17,332 nucleotides of DNA from DATGIQ01 sp035295665 (lineage in GTDB: Bacteria > Planctomycetota > Planctomycetia > Gemmatales > Gemmataceae), in the NCBI GenBank assembly GCA_035295665.1, contig DATGIQ010000304.1:1-17332 (forward strand), in the 5' to 3' direction. Below, one piece after another: positions 7,203-14,971 of the stretch. The translations under genes were made by a program, and so were the position numbers. Position 1 is the stretch's first letter; the number at the start of each line of letters is the position of its first letter. The notes under the pieces are model-generated. The model did not search any database. It saw only the letters and a list, made by a program, of their open reading frames with translations, and had not been told where the DNA came from.

Positions 7203-7715
7203 ATGGGTTGGCTGAGATCAAGTCACGGCGGCAATCGGACCGAAGAAAGCTGGAGCAAGAAATCGGCTGGCCACCGGTGGGTGGCGCCCGTGGTACTCGG
7301 GATGGGGCTCTTGGTATTGGGCCTGAGCGGGTGTTCTTCCAAGGAAAAGGTCGTCACGACGGATCCTCCAGCGAAGCTGCGGATGCAGAACGTCCTCAAG
7401 TTCTACCAGATGTACAACACCCAAAAGGGCAAACCGCCCCCCGATGAGAAGTCCTTCAAAGAGTATATCCGGAGTCTTCCGCAAGATCAGAAGGACGCAG
7501 CGGGAGTGGGCGAAGACCTGGACAGCTTCCTGTCGTCGCCGCGCGATGGTCAAAAAATCCACATCGAATATGGCGTGGTGCCCCGTCCGGCCCAGAACCG
7601 GGCTCTGGCCTGGGAAGAGACCGGCGAGAAGGGCAATCGTTGGACTGCGCTAACGATGGGTTACGTGGCGGAGTACAACGAGGAGAACTTGCAGAATTAC
7701 AAAAAGAAGAAGTAG
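7203..7715 (+). CDS. Small lipoprotein next to a DUF1559 gene
   Basis: Three ATGs compete (7185, 7200, 7203). The last is preferred because GGAGGG (7192-7197) lies five bases upstream; the first abuts its own GAGAGGA. This gives 170 aa. A longish basic n-region is followed by a hydrophobic stretch (VAPVVLGMGLLVLG) and the lipobox LSGC with Cys44. The mature part is charged, with MQNVLKFYQMYNTQKGKPP, DLDSFLSSPRDGQ and a lysine-rich end (NYKKKK). I cannot assign a domain. The SPRDGQ...IEYG pattern resembles, from memory, unnamed proteins that sit beside DUF1559 genes in Gemmatales. The next gene is 91 bp downstream on the same strand, so the two may be co-transcribed and act together at the envelope. 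Confidence 0.8.
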   Translation: MGWLRSSHGGNRTEESWSKKSAGHRWVAPVVLGMGLLVLGLSGCSSKEKVVTTDPPAKLRMQNVLKFYQMYNTQKGKPPPDEKSFKEYIRSLPQDQKDAAGVGEDLDSFLSSPRDGQKIHIEYGVVPRPAQNRALAWEETGEKGNRWTALTMGYVAEYNEENLQNYKKKK

Positions 7716-7806
7716 CTGCGCTGGAGCTGAAGCTTTCTTTGCGAGGTAGCGCCTCCGGCGACAGATAATGGTTTTCCCTTAATCCTTCTTCATCGGAGTG
7801 TCTCCA

Positions 7807-8970
7807 ATGATCGCGCGTCCCAAGAAAAGGCCGAGCGGCTTTACGCTGATCGAGCTCTTGGTAGTAATCGCCATCATCGCCGTGCTTATCGGGCTCTTGC
7901 TGCCAGCCGTGCAAAAGGTGCGGGAGGCGGCCAACCGCGCCAAATGCTCGAACAACCTCAAGCAGATCGGCATCGCCGTTCTCAACTTCGAAAACACGTT
8001 CGGGCGCTTCCCGAGCATCGGCTGGCGCGAGTGGTGCGATGCGATGCCGACTTCCCAGCCTCCCAACGTGACTGCGGTGGACTGGCCACAGAACGGCTGC
8101 TGGGTCAATTACAAAGATGAATCGGGTGCCACGGTGAACTCGTTTGCCGCCAACGGCGGCTTTGGAGCGCCTTGGCCGGCACCGCCGAAACAGGCGGCGA
8201 CCTGGGCCTTCCAGATTCTTCCCTTTATCGAAAAGCAATCGGTTCAGAATCAGGATAACGCAGGGCTCGTCCGCAGCAGCGCCCTGGCCACGTACGTTTG
8301 TCCGACCCGGCGGGTGCCGCACCTCTTCTTCGGTGGCCACAGCACCGCCGTGGGCGGGGCACCGCTCGATTACGTGGTGCCTTATTTTGGCCCCGTCAGC
8401 CAGGGCGATCTCATGAGCAACAATTTCAAGCCGCCTGCACCTCCGAACCCTCCTTATCCCAGTAATGCGGGCTCGCTCTATGGTGTGATCGTTTGGGCGG
8501 AACCGCCGATCCTCGCCAAACAAGGTCGGGCCGGTGCCCGCGACACCGTCATCACGATCGGCTCGGGCATCCCGGACGGCACTTCTAACACGTTGATGGT
8601 CGGCGAAAAATTCGAGCGTCCCGACCAGTACAATGGCGGCGCCTGGAATGATGACCACAACATCATCAGCGGCCTGGACCCCGACGACGCCCGCGTTGGC
8701 GACCAACCCCCGGTCCAGGATCACATCTTCGGCTCTGCCGAAGGCAGCGATTCCAACAATCCATGCTGCGACTGGTGGCGTGATCCACCCGATATGAAAC
8801 CGACACCTCGGTTGGGCGCCCGGTTCGGTGGAGCCCACCCAGGCGGCATGAATTCCCTTTTCGCCGATGGCTCGGTCCACACGATTGCCTGGGGGATCAA
8901 CCAGGCCGTCTTTGCCGCGATCTGCGATCGCCGCGATGGCACGGTCGTCGATGCCAGCCAGATTCCGTGA
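7807..8970 (+). CDS. DUF1559 protein with prepilin-type N-terminus and H-X9-DG motif
   Basis: ATG 7807 follows GGAG (7795-7798) by eight bases; a GTG at 7798 overlaps that site and is rejected. The product is 387 aa. A short basic leader is followed by SGFTLIELLVVIAIIAVLIG, the type IV pilin/pseudopilin signature with a prepilin peptidase cut between Gly and Phe, and by the DUF1559 hallmark LLPAVQKVREAANRAKCSNNLKQIG. The body is the usual globular DUF1559 domain, including GTSNTLMVGEKFE, and the end carries HPGGMNSLFADG, a match to the H-X9-DG motif. Planctomycetes carry many copies of this family, thought to be envelope pseudopilins; individual roles are unknown. A hairpin 9 bp after the stop separates it from the convergent methyltransferase gene. 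Confidence 0.96.
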   Translation: MIARPKKRPSGFTLIELLVVIAIIAVLIGLLLPAVQKVREAANRAKCSNNLKQIGIAVLNFENTFGRFPSIGWREWCDAMPTSQPPNVTAVDWPQNGCWVNYKDESGATVNSFAANGGFGAPWPAPPKQAATWAFQILPFIEKQSVQNQDNAGLVRSSALATYVCPTRRVPHLFFGGHSTAVGGAPLDYVVPYFGPVSQGDLMSNNFKPPAPPNPPYPSNAGSLYGVIVWAEPPILAKQGRAGARDTVITIGSGIPDGTSNTLMVGEKFERPDQYNGGAWNDDHNIISGLDPDDARVGDQPPVQDHIFGSAEGSDSNNPCCDWWRDPPDMKPTPRLGARFGGAHPGGMNSLFADGSVHTIAWGINQAVFAAICDRRDGTVVDASQIP

Positions 8971-8978
8971 TGGAAACC

Positions 8979-9017
8979 AACACCCCCCGACGCGTCGACC
9001 GGCGCGTCGGGGGTGTT
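8979..9017. terminator. Bidirectional hairpin between convergent genes
   Basis: Arms 8979-8994 (AACACCCCCCGACGCG) and 9003-9017 pair over 15 bp with one bulged C. The hairpin lies between the DUF1559 stop (8970) and the methyltransferase stop (9042), which face each other. No strong T-run is present on either side, but position and stability suit a shared terminator. Confidence 0.65.
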
Positions 9018-9041
9018 AGTAGGGTAATTTAGCCGCACCGA

Positions 9042-9812
9042 TCACTTCGGGGCGTCTGGCTTTTCGTGCCCCGCATCTTTCTTGAAAACAATGACGTGCT
9101 GGCTGGGGAGAATCCCGAGCGTCTCTACCCAGCGGACGGGGTGCGGCTCCATCTCTTTCCGCACTTGCTTTTCGGTCATTTTGTGGACCAGTTTGATCCA
9201 CACCTTCGGGTCTTCCAGGCGATACTCCACGAACACGAGCCGGCCGTTGGGTTTGAGGGACCTCACCATCGCTTGCACCATTTCCCAGGGATAGGCGAAC
9301 TCGTGATAGACATCGACCATGAGAATGAGGTCGACGCTGGCGGCCGGCAGCTTGGGATCGGTCTCGGTCCCTAGAATCGGTTCCACGTTGTTCTGCTGGC
9401 GTGCCTTCATTTTTTGGCGGATCAGGGCGAGCATTTCCGGCTGGATATCCACGGCCAGCACTTTACCCTTGGTGCCGATGCGCTCGGCGATGCGGAACGT
9501 GAGATAACCGCTACCGGCACCGATGTCCGCGACCACGTCTCCGGGCTTCAGCTTGAGGGCATCGAGGAGTTTGTTGGGCTCTTCTTCCTTCTCGCGCTCC
9601 GGCCGTTCGAGCCAACCGGCTGCCTCATGACCCATGACATGGGCGATCTCCCGACCCATGTAGAATTTGCCAATGCCATTGGGGTCGTGCTCTTTTCGCG
9701 TCTCGTAACGGGGCGACGGCTCGGCCGGCGTCTTCGTCTCCTGGCTAATCGCCATCCCGCCGGTCGTCAGGATGCAAACGAAAAGAAATGCAAGCCTACG
9801 CAGCCGTCCCAT
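9042..9812 (-). CDS. Exported class I SAM-dependent methyltransferase-like protein
   Basis: The frame is open to 9974, but the upstream part runs through an inverted repeat; ATG 9812 is chosen because AGGGA lies seven bases before it and a signal peptide begins there. The 256-aa product starts MGRLRRLAFLFVCILTTGG and should be exported, or anchored in the membrane. A conserved block (YMGREIAHVMGHEAAGWLER, about 51-70) precedes the Rossmann fold: motif I VVADIGAGSGYLT (93-105), acidic end of strand 2 in VLAVDIQPEML (Asp122), then DLILMVDVYHEF and LKPNGRLVFVEY. These fit a functional SAM site. The substrate is unknown. SAM is cytoplasmic, so an exported form is odd, but I recall this REIAHVMGHEGAGWLER family often having signal peptides. 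The dyad 9842-9862 lies about 30 bp upstream of its start. Confidence 0.86.
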   Translation of the reverse strand: MGRLRRLAFLFVCILTTGGMAISQETKTPAEPSPRYETRKEHDPNGIGKFYMGREIAHVMGHEAAGWLERPEREKEEEPNKLLDALKLKPGDVVADIGAGSGYLTFRIAERIGTKGKVLAVDIQPEMLALIRQKMKARQQNNVEPILGTETDPKLPAASVDLILMVDVYHEFAYPWEMVQAMVRSLKPNGRLVFVEYRLEDPKVWIKLVHKMTEKQVRKEMEPHPVRWVETLGILPSQHVIVFKKDAGHEKPDAPK

Positions 9813-9841
9813 GAAAGTGTCCCTCGCTACTGCCTTGGGCC

Positions 9842-9862
9842 ACGATAACACACGCTTATCGT
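9842..9862. promoter_or_regulatory. 7-bp dyad upstream of the methyltransferase gene
   Basis: ACGATAA (9842-9848), spacer CACACGC and TTATCGT (9856-9862) form a perfect dyad 30-50 bp before the start codon on the - strand. That position suits an operator. I could not fit a convincing promoter around it. Confidence 0.35.
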
Positions 9863-9935
9863 ATTTCTTTTCGAGTGCGGCGGCTCGACACCGCTTTGGA
9901 TGGCTCAATGCCTGTGCACGAAGTTGTGGCCCACA

Positions 9936-9988
9936 AGTCTGATGCGCCAGCGAAGGATTTCGGCTTTCCTTCACTGGCGCATCAGACT
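9936..9988 (-). terminator. 22-bp hairpin after the large surface-protein gene
   Basis: Arms 9936-9957 and 9967-9988 pair over 22 bp with one C-A mismatch read on +, which becomes a G-T wobble in - strand RNA. It begins about 70 bp after the stop at 10060 when read on the - strand, so it may terminate that gene. It shares the core GCGCCAGCGA with the inverted repeat at 3825-3892 and may be a repeat of related origin. Confidence 0.55.
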
Positions 9989-10059
9989 GATTGGTAGTGC
10001 TTCACGCGCGGTGATTTTTCCTGGTTCTCAAACAGCGTGGAGCCGCCGCACACCACAAC

Positions 10060-12786
10060 TTACCCGAGACTGATCGTCATCTGGTAGGTCGCTTCGGAGT
10101 GATTAAATCCATAGATCCAAACCAACAAGGGCTCGCCCGCCGTGACCGGGACGGACACACTTTGGCTGGTCACGCCAATCATGCGGCTGGAGCCGAGCTG
10201 GATCAGGTGGTTCTGACTGTCCAGCGTGAAGACGCGCAGGTGCAGGTCGCCGCCGTCAAAGGAACTGTAGGTAATCGAGGCCGTGAAGGTCCCGCTTTGA
10301 CCGGCCGTCCACTCGTACCAATCATTGTCCGGTAAGAAACTAGGCGGCTTGTCGCCGATCGACAAATTGGCGTACGTCGTCGAGCCAGCGTTCAAGATGC
10401 CAAACTGCGTCGCCTGGTCGGAGGTATTATTGGGATCGAACATGTCCGGCGGAAGCTGGACCCTGGGCGGCTTCGCCGTGCCGGAGCCCGACGTCGAGCT
10501 GATCGGCGGAAGTCCCGTGGAGAGCGACTGGAAGAAGATCGCCAAGTTGCTGTTGGGATCGTTGCTGTTATCCGACCAGGCATAGTACGCTTTCCCGCCA
10601 TAGGCCGCGATGCCGTCGTATTCCAGGAATTCGTTCGGATCGGCGCTGTTGGAAAAGATCGAGAAATGATTCGAAACTTGAACATTGGGACTGAACGTCA
10701 CGCCGCCGTCGGAACTGGTGGCCGTGAATACGTTCACCCGCGCGTTGAAGATATCATTCCGCGCATCGCGCCATTCGGCGGTGAGTCCTCCAGTCGTCGG
10801 ATCGACGGCAATATCCACGTTGAATTGGGATTCGATCCCCGTATCATCATTGATCCGCGTCGGCGTGCTCCAGGTTTGGCCGTGGTCGCTGGACGAAACC
10901 ACCCAGACGTCGAAGTTGGGCGCTGTGCCGTTATCGGGGATATCTGTGTAGGCAATATAAATCCGGCCTCGGAAGGGACCATTGGAAGTGTCAGTCACCA
11001 TCTTGGGAATGACGCCGATCCCGCGGTTCGGTTGCCCCGGAATCGAGAATTTATTGAAGTTGTCATTGACAAACGTGACCGTGGTATTCGGGCCGAAGTT
11101 AAACGTGCCATTGCTGAATGTCGGCGAAGTCGCGAACACGATTTCGCCGGTTTCCAAATCGTAGAAACTCAGATTGATTTCGCCGTTCGGTCCGACGCTG
11201 GGACTGGCATATTGGTTCAGGACATGCGGTAGCTGATTGACTTGAGTAGGCTTGCTCCAGGTCACTCCCCCATCAGTCGAGCCGGCAATCATCACAGTCG
11301 ACACCGGGAAACCATTGCTGTCCTGACCGATCCGTACCCAGCTTACGTAGACATCTTGCTGGCTCGGATTCACAGGATCTCGGCCTGTCGCGAGGATTTC
11401 CTTGTCATCGAAGGCACTGGTCGTGCTGACCGGCTCGCTCACGGCATCGGAAACGCTGTAGGTCTTTCCGCCATCCGTGCTGTGCGCCACTACCACCACA
11501 TTTTTTCCGCCCAGCACGAACTGTCCCATGCTGGCAGCGACGTACGCAACGTAAACTCGCCCGGTCGCATCGAAGCGCACTTCGGCATCGGCTCGATAGG
11601 CAAAACGATCGGTCAATCCGTCCAAGGGCGCATCGATCGGAACATAGTGCCATGTATTCCCGCCGTCCATGCTGTAATAGGTCGCCAACGGGGAGGTCGT
11701 CGATCCAGGGATGATGACCGCGGTGCCCACGACCAGGTTCAGCGGGTTGGTTGGATTAACTCCCAACGAAATCTCCGAGAAATCCACACTCTTGCCATGG
11801 CTCACTTGAATATTCTGCGGAGAGCTGGCGAAGGTCGAAACCTTGGGCCCCCGCGCATCTGCACGGATGCCGTTTTGAATGCCGCTCTGGGAAGAACCCG
11901 AACCAGTGTCCACGACGCCATTACCAGACCCCGGCGGGATGGTGAAGTGTGTATCCCAGGGGCCGGATGAAGTGGAAGCTTGGGCATGCCGCTCCGGTAC
12001 GCCTGCGGCCGGCAAATCGATGCTGAGCTGCTGCGTGAAGTATTCGACCGAAGACGCCAGGCCGACTTGTACCTGTTCCAGCGAACGCCCGGCCTTCAAC
12101 GCGGAAACCCAGTAATTGAGGCCGGCCCCATCCGCTGGACGGCCGAGAATCGTCTGATAGGCATCCACTACTTGGCGGGTCAGGCCCTCGCCGGAGTGGA
12201 CGAAGGCGTTTGCGATCACGCTTCGGGAAAGACCGGTCTCGAGCTGTTTAGTCCAGTACGCCAGGCCCGGTTGGTCGGCGGCCCGGCCGAGCACGTCCTC
12301 GTAAAGACCGGCAATATACGCGGAACCGTTCCCCCCATGATCCGCAAAATACTCGGCCGAAGAGACAAAGGCGGCCAGGATTTGCTGTTCGGTCATGCCG
12401 GCCTGCATTTTCTGGAGCCAGGAAGCCAGGCCCGCCGGATCCGCGTCGCGGCCCAGGAACGTCTGATAATCGCTGCGAAGGAGTTTCGTTTTGTATTCCG
12501 CGCTGCCGATGAAAGCCTGGGCAACGCCGGCATTGTTGAGATTGGCTCCGGCACTGTTCGTCCAGCTGGCAACTTCCGCGACCTGAGGTTCGCGGCCAAG
12601 CAGGTCATAGTAATACCCCGTGACCAACCGTCCCGCCGGCCCCAGGTCCGAAGAGTTGATGACGGCCGCCCCACCGGCATCGAGCAGCTCGCGCTGCTCC
12701 AAGCACTCCACTCGTAAACCAAGCGATCGGCGGGCGCTCGGCGCCAGGGGTCGCTGCCACCAATAGTTCCGTGTATTGCGGGCCAT
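10060..12786 (-). CDS. Large surface protein: LEPR-XLL-like motif, four DUF4214 repeats, Asp-box propeller, PPC-like C-terminus
   Basis: The start is ATG 12786, with GGAG eight bases upstream; the longer open frame begins at a TTG (12819) and would bury that site. The 908-aa protein has no classical signal peptide. It begins with basic residues and LRVECLEQRELLDAG (24-38), a match to the planctomycete LEPR-XLL export-linked motif. Four DUF4214 repeats follow (about 50-255), each with an LGREPQ, LGRDAD, LGRAAD or LGRPAD turn and mostly an F/V-x-S-x-E-Y end. Residues 320-755 form a sialidase-like propeller with five Asp boxes: SMDGGNTW (372), STDGGKTY (436), STDGGVTW (503), SSDHGQTW (632) and SSDGGVTF (691). 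The end (790-908) resembles a bacterial pre-peptidase C-terminal (PPC) domain, with NDWYEWTAGQSGTF and GGDLHLRVF. No sialidase RIP motif is seen, so enzymatic activity is unproven and a structural or binding role is equally likely. Confidence 0.9.
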   Translation of the reverse strand: MARNTRNYWWQRPLAPSARRSLGLRVECLEQRELLDAGGAAVINSSDLGPAGRLVTGYYYDLLGREPQVAEVASWTNSAGANLNNAGVAQAFIGSAEYKTKLLRSDYQTFLGRDADPAGLASWLQKMQAGMTEQQILAAFVSSAEYFADHGGNGSAYIAGLYEDVLGRAADQPGLAYWTKQLETGLSRSVIANAFVHSGEGLTRQVVDAYQTILGRPADGAGLNYWVSALKAGRSLEQVQVGLASSVEYFTQQLSIDLPAAGVPERHAQASTSSGPWDTHFTIPPGSGNGVVDTGSGSSQSGIQNGIRADARGPKVSTFASSPQNIQVSHGKSVDFSEISLGVNPTNPLNLVVGTAVIIPGSTTSPLATYYSMDGGNTWHYVPIDAPLDGLTDRFAYRADAEVRFDATGRVYVAYVAASMGQFVLGGKNVVVVAHSTDGGKTYSVSDAVSEPVSTTSAFDDKEILATGRDPVNPSQQDVYVSWVRIGQDSNGFPVSTVMIAGSTDGGVTWSKPTQVNQLPHVLNQYASPSVGPNGEINLSFYDLETGEIVFATSPTFSNGTFNFGPNTTVTFVNDNFNKFSIPGQPNRGIGVIPKMVTDTSNGPFRGRIYIAYTDIPDNGTAPNFDVWVVSSSDHGQTWSTPTRINDDTGIESQFNVDIAVDPTTGGLTAEWRDARNDIFNARVNVFTATSSDGGVTFSPNVQVSNHFSIFSNSADPNEFLEYDGIAAYGGKAYYAWSDNSNDPNSNLAIFFQSLSTGLPPISSTSGSGTAKPPRVQLPPDMFDPNNTSDQATQFGILNAGSTTYANLSIGDKPPSFLPDNDWYEWTAGQSGTFTASITYSSFDGGDLHLRVFTLDSQNHLIQLGSSRMIGVTSQSVSVPVTAGEPLLVWIYGFNHSEATYQMTISLG

Positions 12787-13095
12787 CGTGGAATCTCCAG
12801 ATATCGGGATGAACAGCAATGCTGCCCTTTGGTGATTGCTGCTCTAAGCAAGAACGAATCAAAAGCCTGTTTAGTTTTAAGCTAATCCCCGGTCTGGTCA
12901 TCTGCAAGTCATTCGTGGAAACTGGACAAACAAAAGAAACTTTGCCGATCGGAGGGATAGATCAAGCCGGACGTACGGTCGGTAGGAGCTAGACAGATAG
13001 GTCGGAAGCGGCGGCGTTTTCTCAATCTAACAGGCGAGGCCGTTGACCAGCAGCAGGGGGCCGGCTATAGTGGCGGCACCCAGTGAGCAACCACC
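12787..13095. other. Divergent intergenic region
   Basis: These 309 bases separate the - strand surface protein from the + strand salvage operon and must hold both promoters. The right side has the promoter candidate at 13043-13071. On the left, CAGCAAT (12814-12820) and ATTGCTG (12835-12841) form a 7-bp dyad just upstream of the surface-protein start. I see no convincing - strand -35/-10 pair and no gene. Confidence 0.5.
13043..13071 (+). promoter_or_regulatory. Sigma-70-like promoter for the pyrimidine salvage operon
   Basis: TTGACC (13043-13048), a 17-bp spacer and TATAGT (13066-13071) match the housekeeping consensus in nine of twelve positions or better. Transcription would begin near 13078, giving a leader of only about 18 nt before ATG 13096. 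No operator-like dyad overlaps it. Confidence 0.6.
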
Positions 13096-13533
13096 ATGGA
13101 TCCATTCTTACAAGCGGCCATTGACGAAGCGAAGCAGGGACTGGCGGAAGGGGGCATCCCCATCGGCTCGGTCCTGGTGATCGATGGCCGGATCGTCGGC
13201 CGGGGCCATAATCGCCGCGTGCAGAAGGGGAGTGCCATCCTGCACGCCGAAATGGATTGCCTGGAAAATGCCGGGCGGCTGCGCGCGGCCGACTATCGGC
13301 GGGCAATCCTGTACTCCACGTTGTCGCCGTGCGATATGTGCAGCGGCACCGCTCTGCTTTACAAGATTCCCAAGATTGTCATCGGCGAAAACCAGACGTT
13401 TCAGGGGCCGGAAGCGTACGTGCGCTCTCGGGGTGTCGAGCTGGAGATAAGGAATGATCCGGAGTGTTTGCGGTTGATGCGCGCGTTCATTCAGGCGAGA
13501 CCCGACCTCTGGAACGAAGATATCGGCGTGTAG
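13096..13533 (+). CDS. Cytosine deaminase, fungal (Fcy1) type of the CDA fold
   Basis: The 145-aa protein deaminates cytosine to uracil, if the resemblance holds. The zinc site is HAE (His50, Glu52) plus PCDMC (Cys79, Cys82). Several stretches match what I know of yeast cytosine deaminase: GRGHN (Asn39, equivalent to yeast Asn51), QKGSA..LHAE, CLENAGRL, STLSPCDMCSG, IGENQTF, and the C-terminal RPDLWNEDIG holding the equivalents of yeast Trp152 and Asp155 that close the active site. TadA and guanine deaminase lack that tail. The ribosome binding site before ATG 13096 is weak (GTGAG), and the leader is short. It is the first gene of the salvage operon, 114 bp before the phosphorylase. Databases may call such proteins just nucleoside deaminase; that is the main alternative. 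Confidence 0.87.
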   Translation: MDPFLQAAIDEAKQGLAEGGIPIGSVLVIDGRIVGRGHNRRVQKGSAILHAEMDCLENAGRLRAADYRRAILYSTLSPCDMCSGTALLYKIPKIVIGENQTFQGPEAYVRSRGVELEIRNDPECLRLMRAFIQARPDLWNEDIGV

Positions 13534-13565
13534 CGGTGAGGAACCAGCTCAACAAGGGTTTCTCC

Positions 13566-13612
13566 GCATGCGTTTCGCGTTCGGTCGTCCGCTCCGATCG
13601 CGAAACGCACGC
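13566..13612 (+). other. Hairpin between the cytosine deaminase and phosphorylase genes
   Basis: Arms 13566-13579 (GCATGCGTTTCGCG) and 13599-13612 pair over 14 bp with one A-C mismatch and a 19-base loop. There is no T-run, so it is not a plain terminator. It could set relative expression inside the operon by mRNA processing or partial termination. Confidence 0.45.
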
Positions 13613-13647
13613 GGCAAGTGGCCACAAGGTTTTGGAAAGGGCCGGCC

Positions 13648-14952
13648 ATGCGTGCTGTCGACATCATCCGAAAAAAGCGTGATGGGCACACGCTCGACCA
13701 GACCGAAATCGAGGCCTTCGTCACCGGCGCCACCTTGCGCTCCTGGCCAGATTATCAAGTTTCCGCCCTGCTCATGGCGATTGTCCTGCGGGGCATGACC
13801 CCGGAGGAAACTGCCTGGCTAACCGGCGCGATGGTGCGCTCGGGCGTCCGGCTCGACCTGGCCGATCTCCCAGGAGCCAAAGTCGATAAACACAGTACCG
13901 GCGGCGTGGGCGACAAGACCTCGCTTATCCTGGCGCCATTGGCCGCCGCGTGCGGATTGATTGTGCCGATGATGTCCGGGCGGGGCCTTGGTCACACCGG
14001 CGGCACACTCGATAAACTCGAATCGATCCCCGGCTTCCGTGTGGGCTTGACGTTGGAAGAATTCCGCGTGGCCCTCCGCCGGGTCGGCTGCGCCCTCATC
14101 GGACAGACCGCAGAAATCGCTCCCGCCGACAAGGTCCTCTATGCCTTGCGGGACGTCACCGCCACCGTAGAAAGCATCGCTCTCATCTCGGCTTCCATCA
14201 TGAGCAAGAAGCTGGCCGAGGGCATCGACGCCCTGGTAATGGATGTGAAATGTGGCCGCGGCGCGTTCATGAAGAACCGGACGGACGCGCGCCGGCTGGC
14301 CGAGTCGCTGGTGGCCATCGGCCGGGCCAACGGCGTGCGCACGGAAGCCCTGCTGTCCGCGATGGACGCTCCCCTGGGCCGGGCCGTGGGAAATGCGCTC
14401 GAAGTCACCGAGTGTCTGGAGACACTCCGGGGACACGGTCCCAGCGATTTGGAAACGCTGTCCGTGGCGCTGGCGGCCCGGATGTTGCGGTTAGGCGGTG
14501 CCGCCCAGACCGATGCGGAAGCCGAGGGTAAAGTCCGTGCTGCCCTCACGTCGGGCCGCGGCCTGGAAAAGTTTCGCGAGATCATCTCCCAGCAAGGCGG
14601 GGATGCCCGTGTTGTGGACGACCCTCGCCGACTGCCGTCCGCGCCGGAACGTACCGTCTTTACCGCGTCCCGCTCCGGGTACGTGAGCCGGCTCGACGCT
14701 GAGCTCGTCGGCCGGGCCACGATGGTCCTGGGCGCTGGCAGGGACCGCGTGGAGGATGTCATCGATCCAGCGGTTGGAGCCATGCTCTTGGCCAAACCGG
14801 GCGATGCGGTGCGGGCCGGGGATGGAATCGTCGAATTGCATTACCGAGATCCGTCGCGGCTGGCCACCGCGCTGGAGTTGCTTTCTCAGGCCTGCACCAT
14901 CGCGGATGAGCCGCCGGCTGCCGCGGAGCTGATTCTGGAAACGATCCGCTGA
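13648..14952 (+). CDS. deoA: Thymidine / pyrimidine-nucleoside phosphorylase
   Basis: The enzyme splits thymidine, deoxyuridine and possibly uridine with phosphate into the base and (deoxy)ribose 1-phosphate. ATG 13648 follows GGAAAGGG (13634-13641) by six bases; the in-frame GTG at 13618 has none. The 434-aa length fits the family (about 433-440). Visible motifs are the phosphate loop KHSTGGVGD (81-89), the signature SGRGLGHTGGTLDKLE (110-125), YALRDVT with Arg168, and SASIMSKK with Ser183 and Lys187 for base binding. VMDVKCGRGAFMK (198-209) has Arg204 where E. coli DeoA has Ser and Bacillus Pdp has Ala. The overall text is closer to Gram-positive Pdp, which also accepts uridine, so the symbol could be pdp; the choice matters because no separate uridine phosphorylase is seen. 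nupC starts 19 bp after its stop. Confidence 0.95.
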   Translation: MRAVDIIRKKRDGHTLDQTEIEAFVTGATLRSWPDYQVSALLMAIVLRGMTPEETAWLTGAMVRSGVRLDLADLPGAKVDKHSTGGVGDKTSLILAPLAAACGLIVPMMSGRGLGHTGGTLDKLESIPGFRVGLTLEEFRVALRRVGCALIGQTAEIAPADKVLYALRDVTATVESIALISASIMSKKLAEGIDALVMDVKCGRGAFMKNRTDARRLAESLVAIGRANGVRTEALLSAMDAPLGRAVGNALEVTECLETLRGHGPSDLETLSVALAARMLRLGGAAQTDAEAEGKVRAALTSGRGLEKFREIISQQGGDARVVDDPRRLPSAPERTVFTASRSGYVSRLDAELVGRATMVLGAGRDRVEDVIDPAVGAMLLAKPGDAVRAGDGIVELHYRDPSRLATALELLSQACTIADEPPAAAELILETIR

Positions 14953-14960
14953 GGAGAGGA
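14952..14960 (+). promoter_or_regulatory. Double Shine-Dalgarno that leaves the nupC start open
   Basis: AGGAG (14952-14956) lies six bases before a TTG at 14963, and AGAGGA (14955-14960) lies eleven bases before ATG 14972. Spacing favours the TTG, codon identity favours the ATG. The first A of the AGGAG is the last base of the upstream stop codon, so the genes are tightly linked. Confidence 0.6.
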
Positions 14961-14971
14961 CATTGCCCCCG

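Noticed and set aside
7456..8880. 474-aa antisense frame over the DUF1559 gene
   Set aside because: The + strand has an unmistakable DUF1559 protein; the antisense frame is rich in Arg and Ala with no motif.
9813..9974. N-terminal extension of the methyltransferase frame
   Set aside because: It runs through the hairpin at 9936-9988, and the signal peptide and ribosome binding site place the start at 9812.
10666..11970. + strand frames of 188 and 242 aa over the surface-protein gene
   Set aside because: They are shadows of the - strand gene, which has clear DUF4214 and Asp-box motifs.
13096..13533. Calling the deaminase tadA or guanine deaminase
   Set aside because: Residues typical of yeast cytosine deaminase, including the C-terminal WNEDIG, and the uracil-centred operon favour cytosine deaminase.
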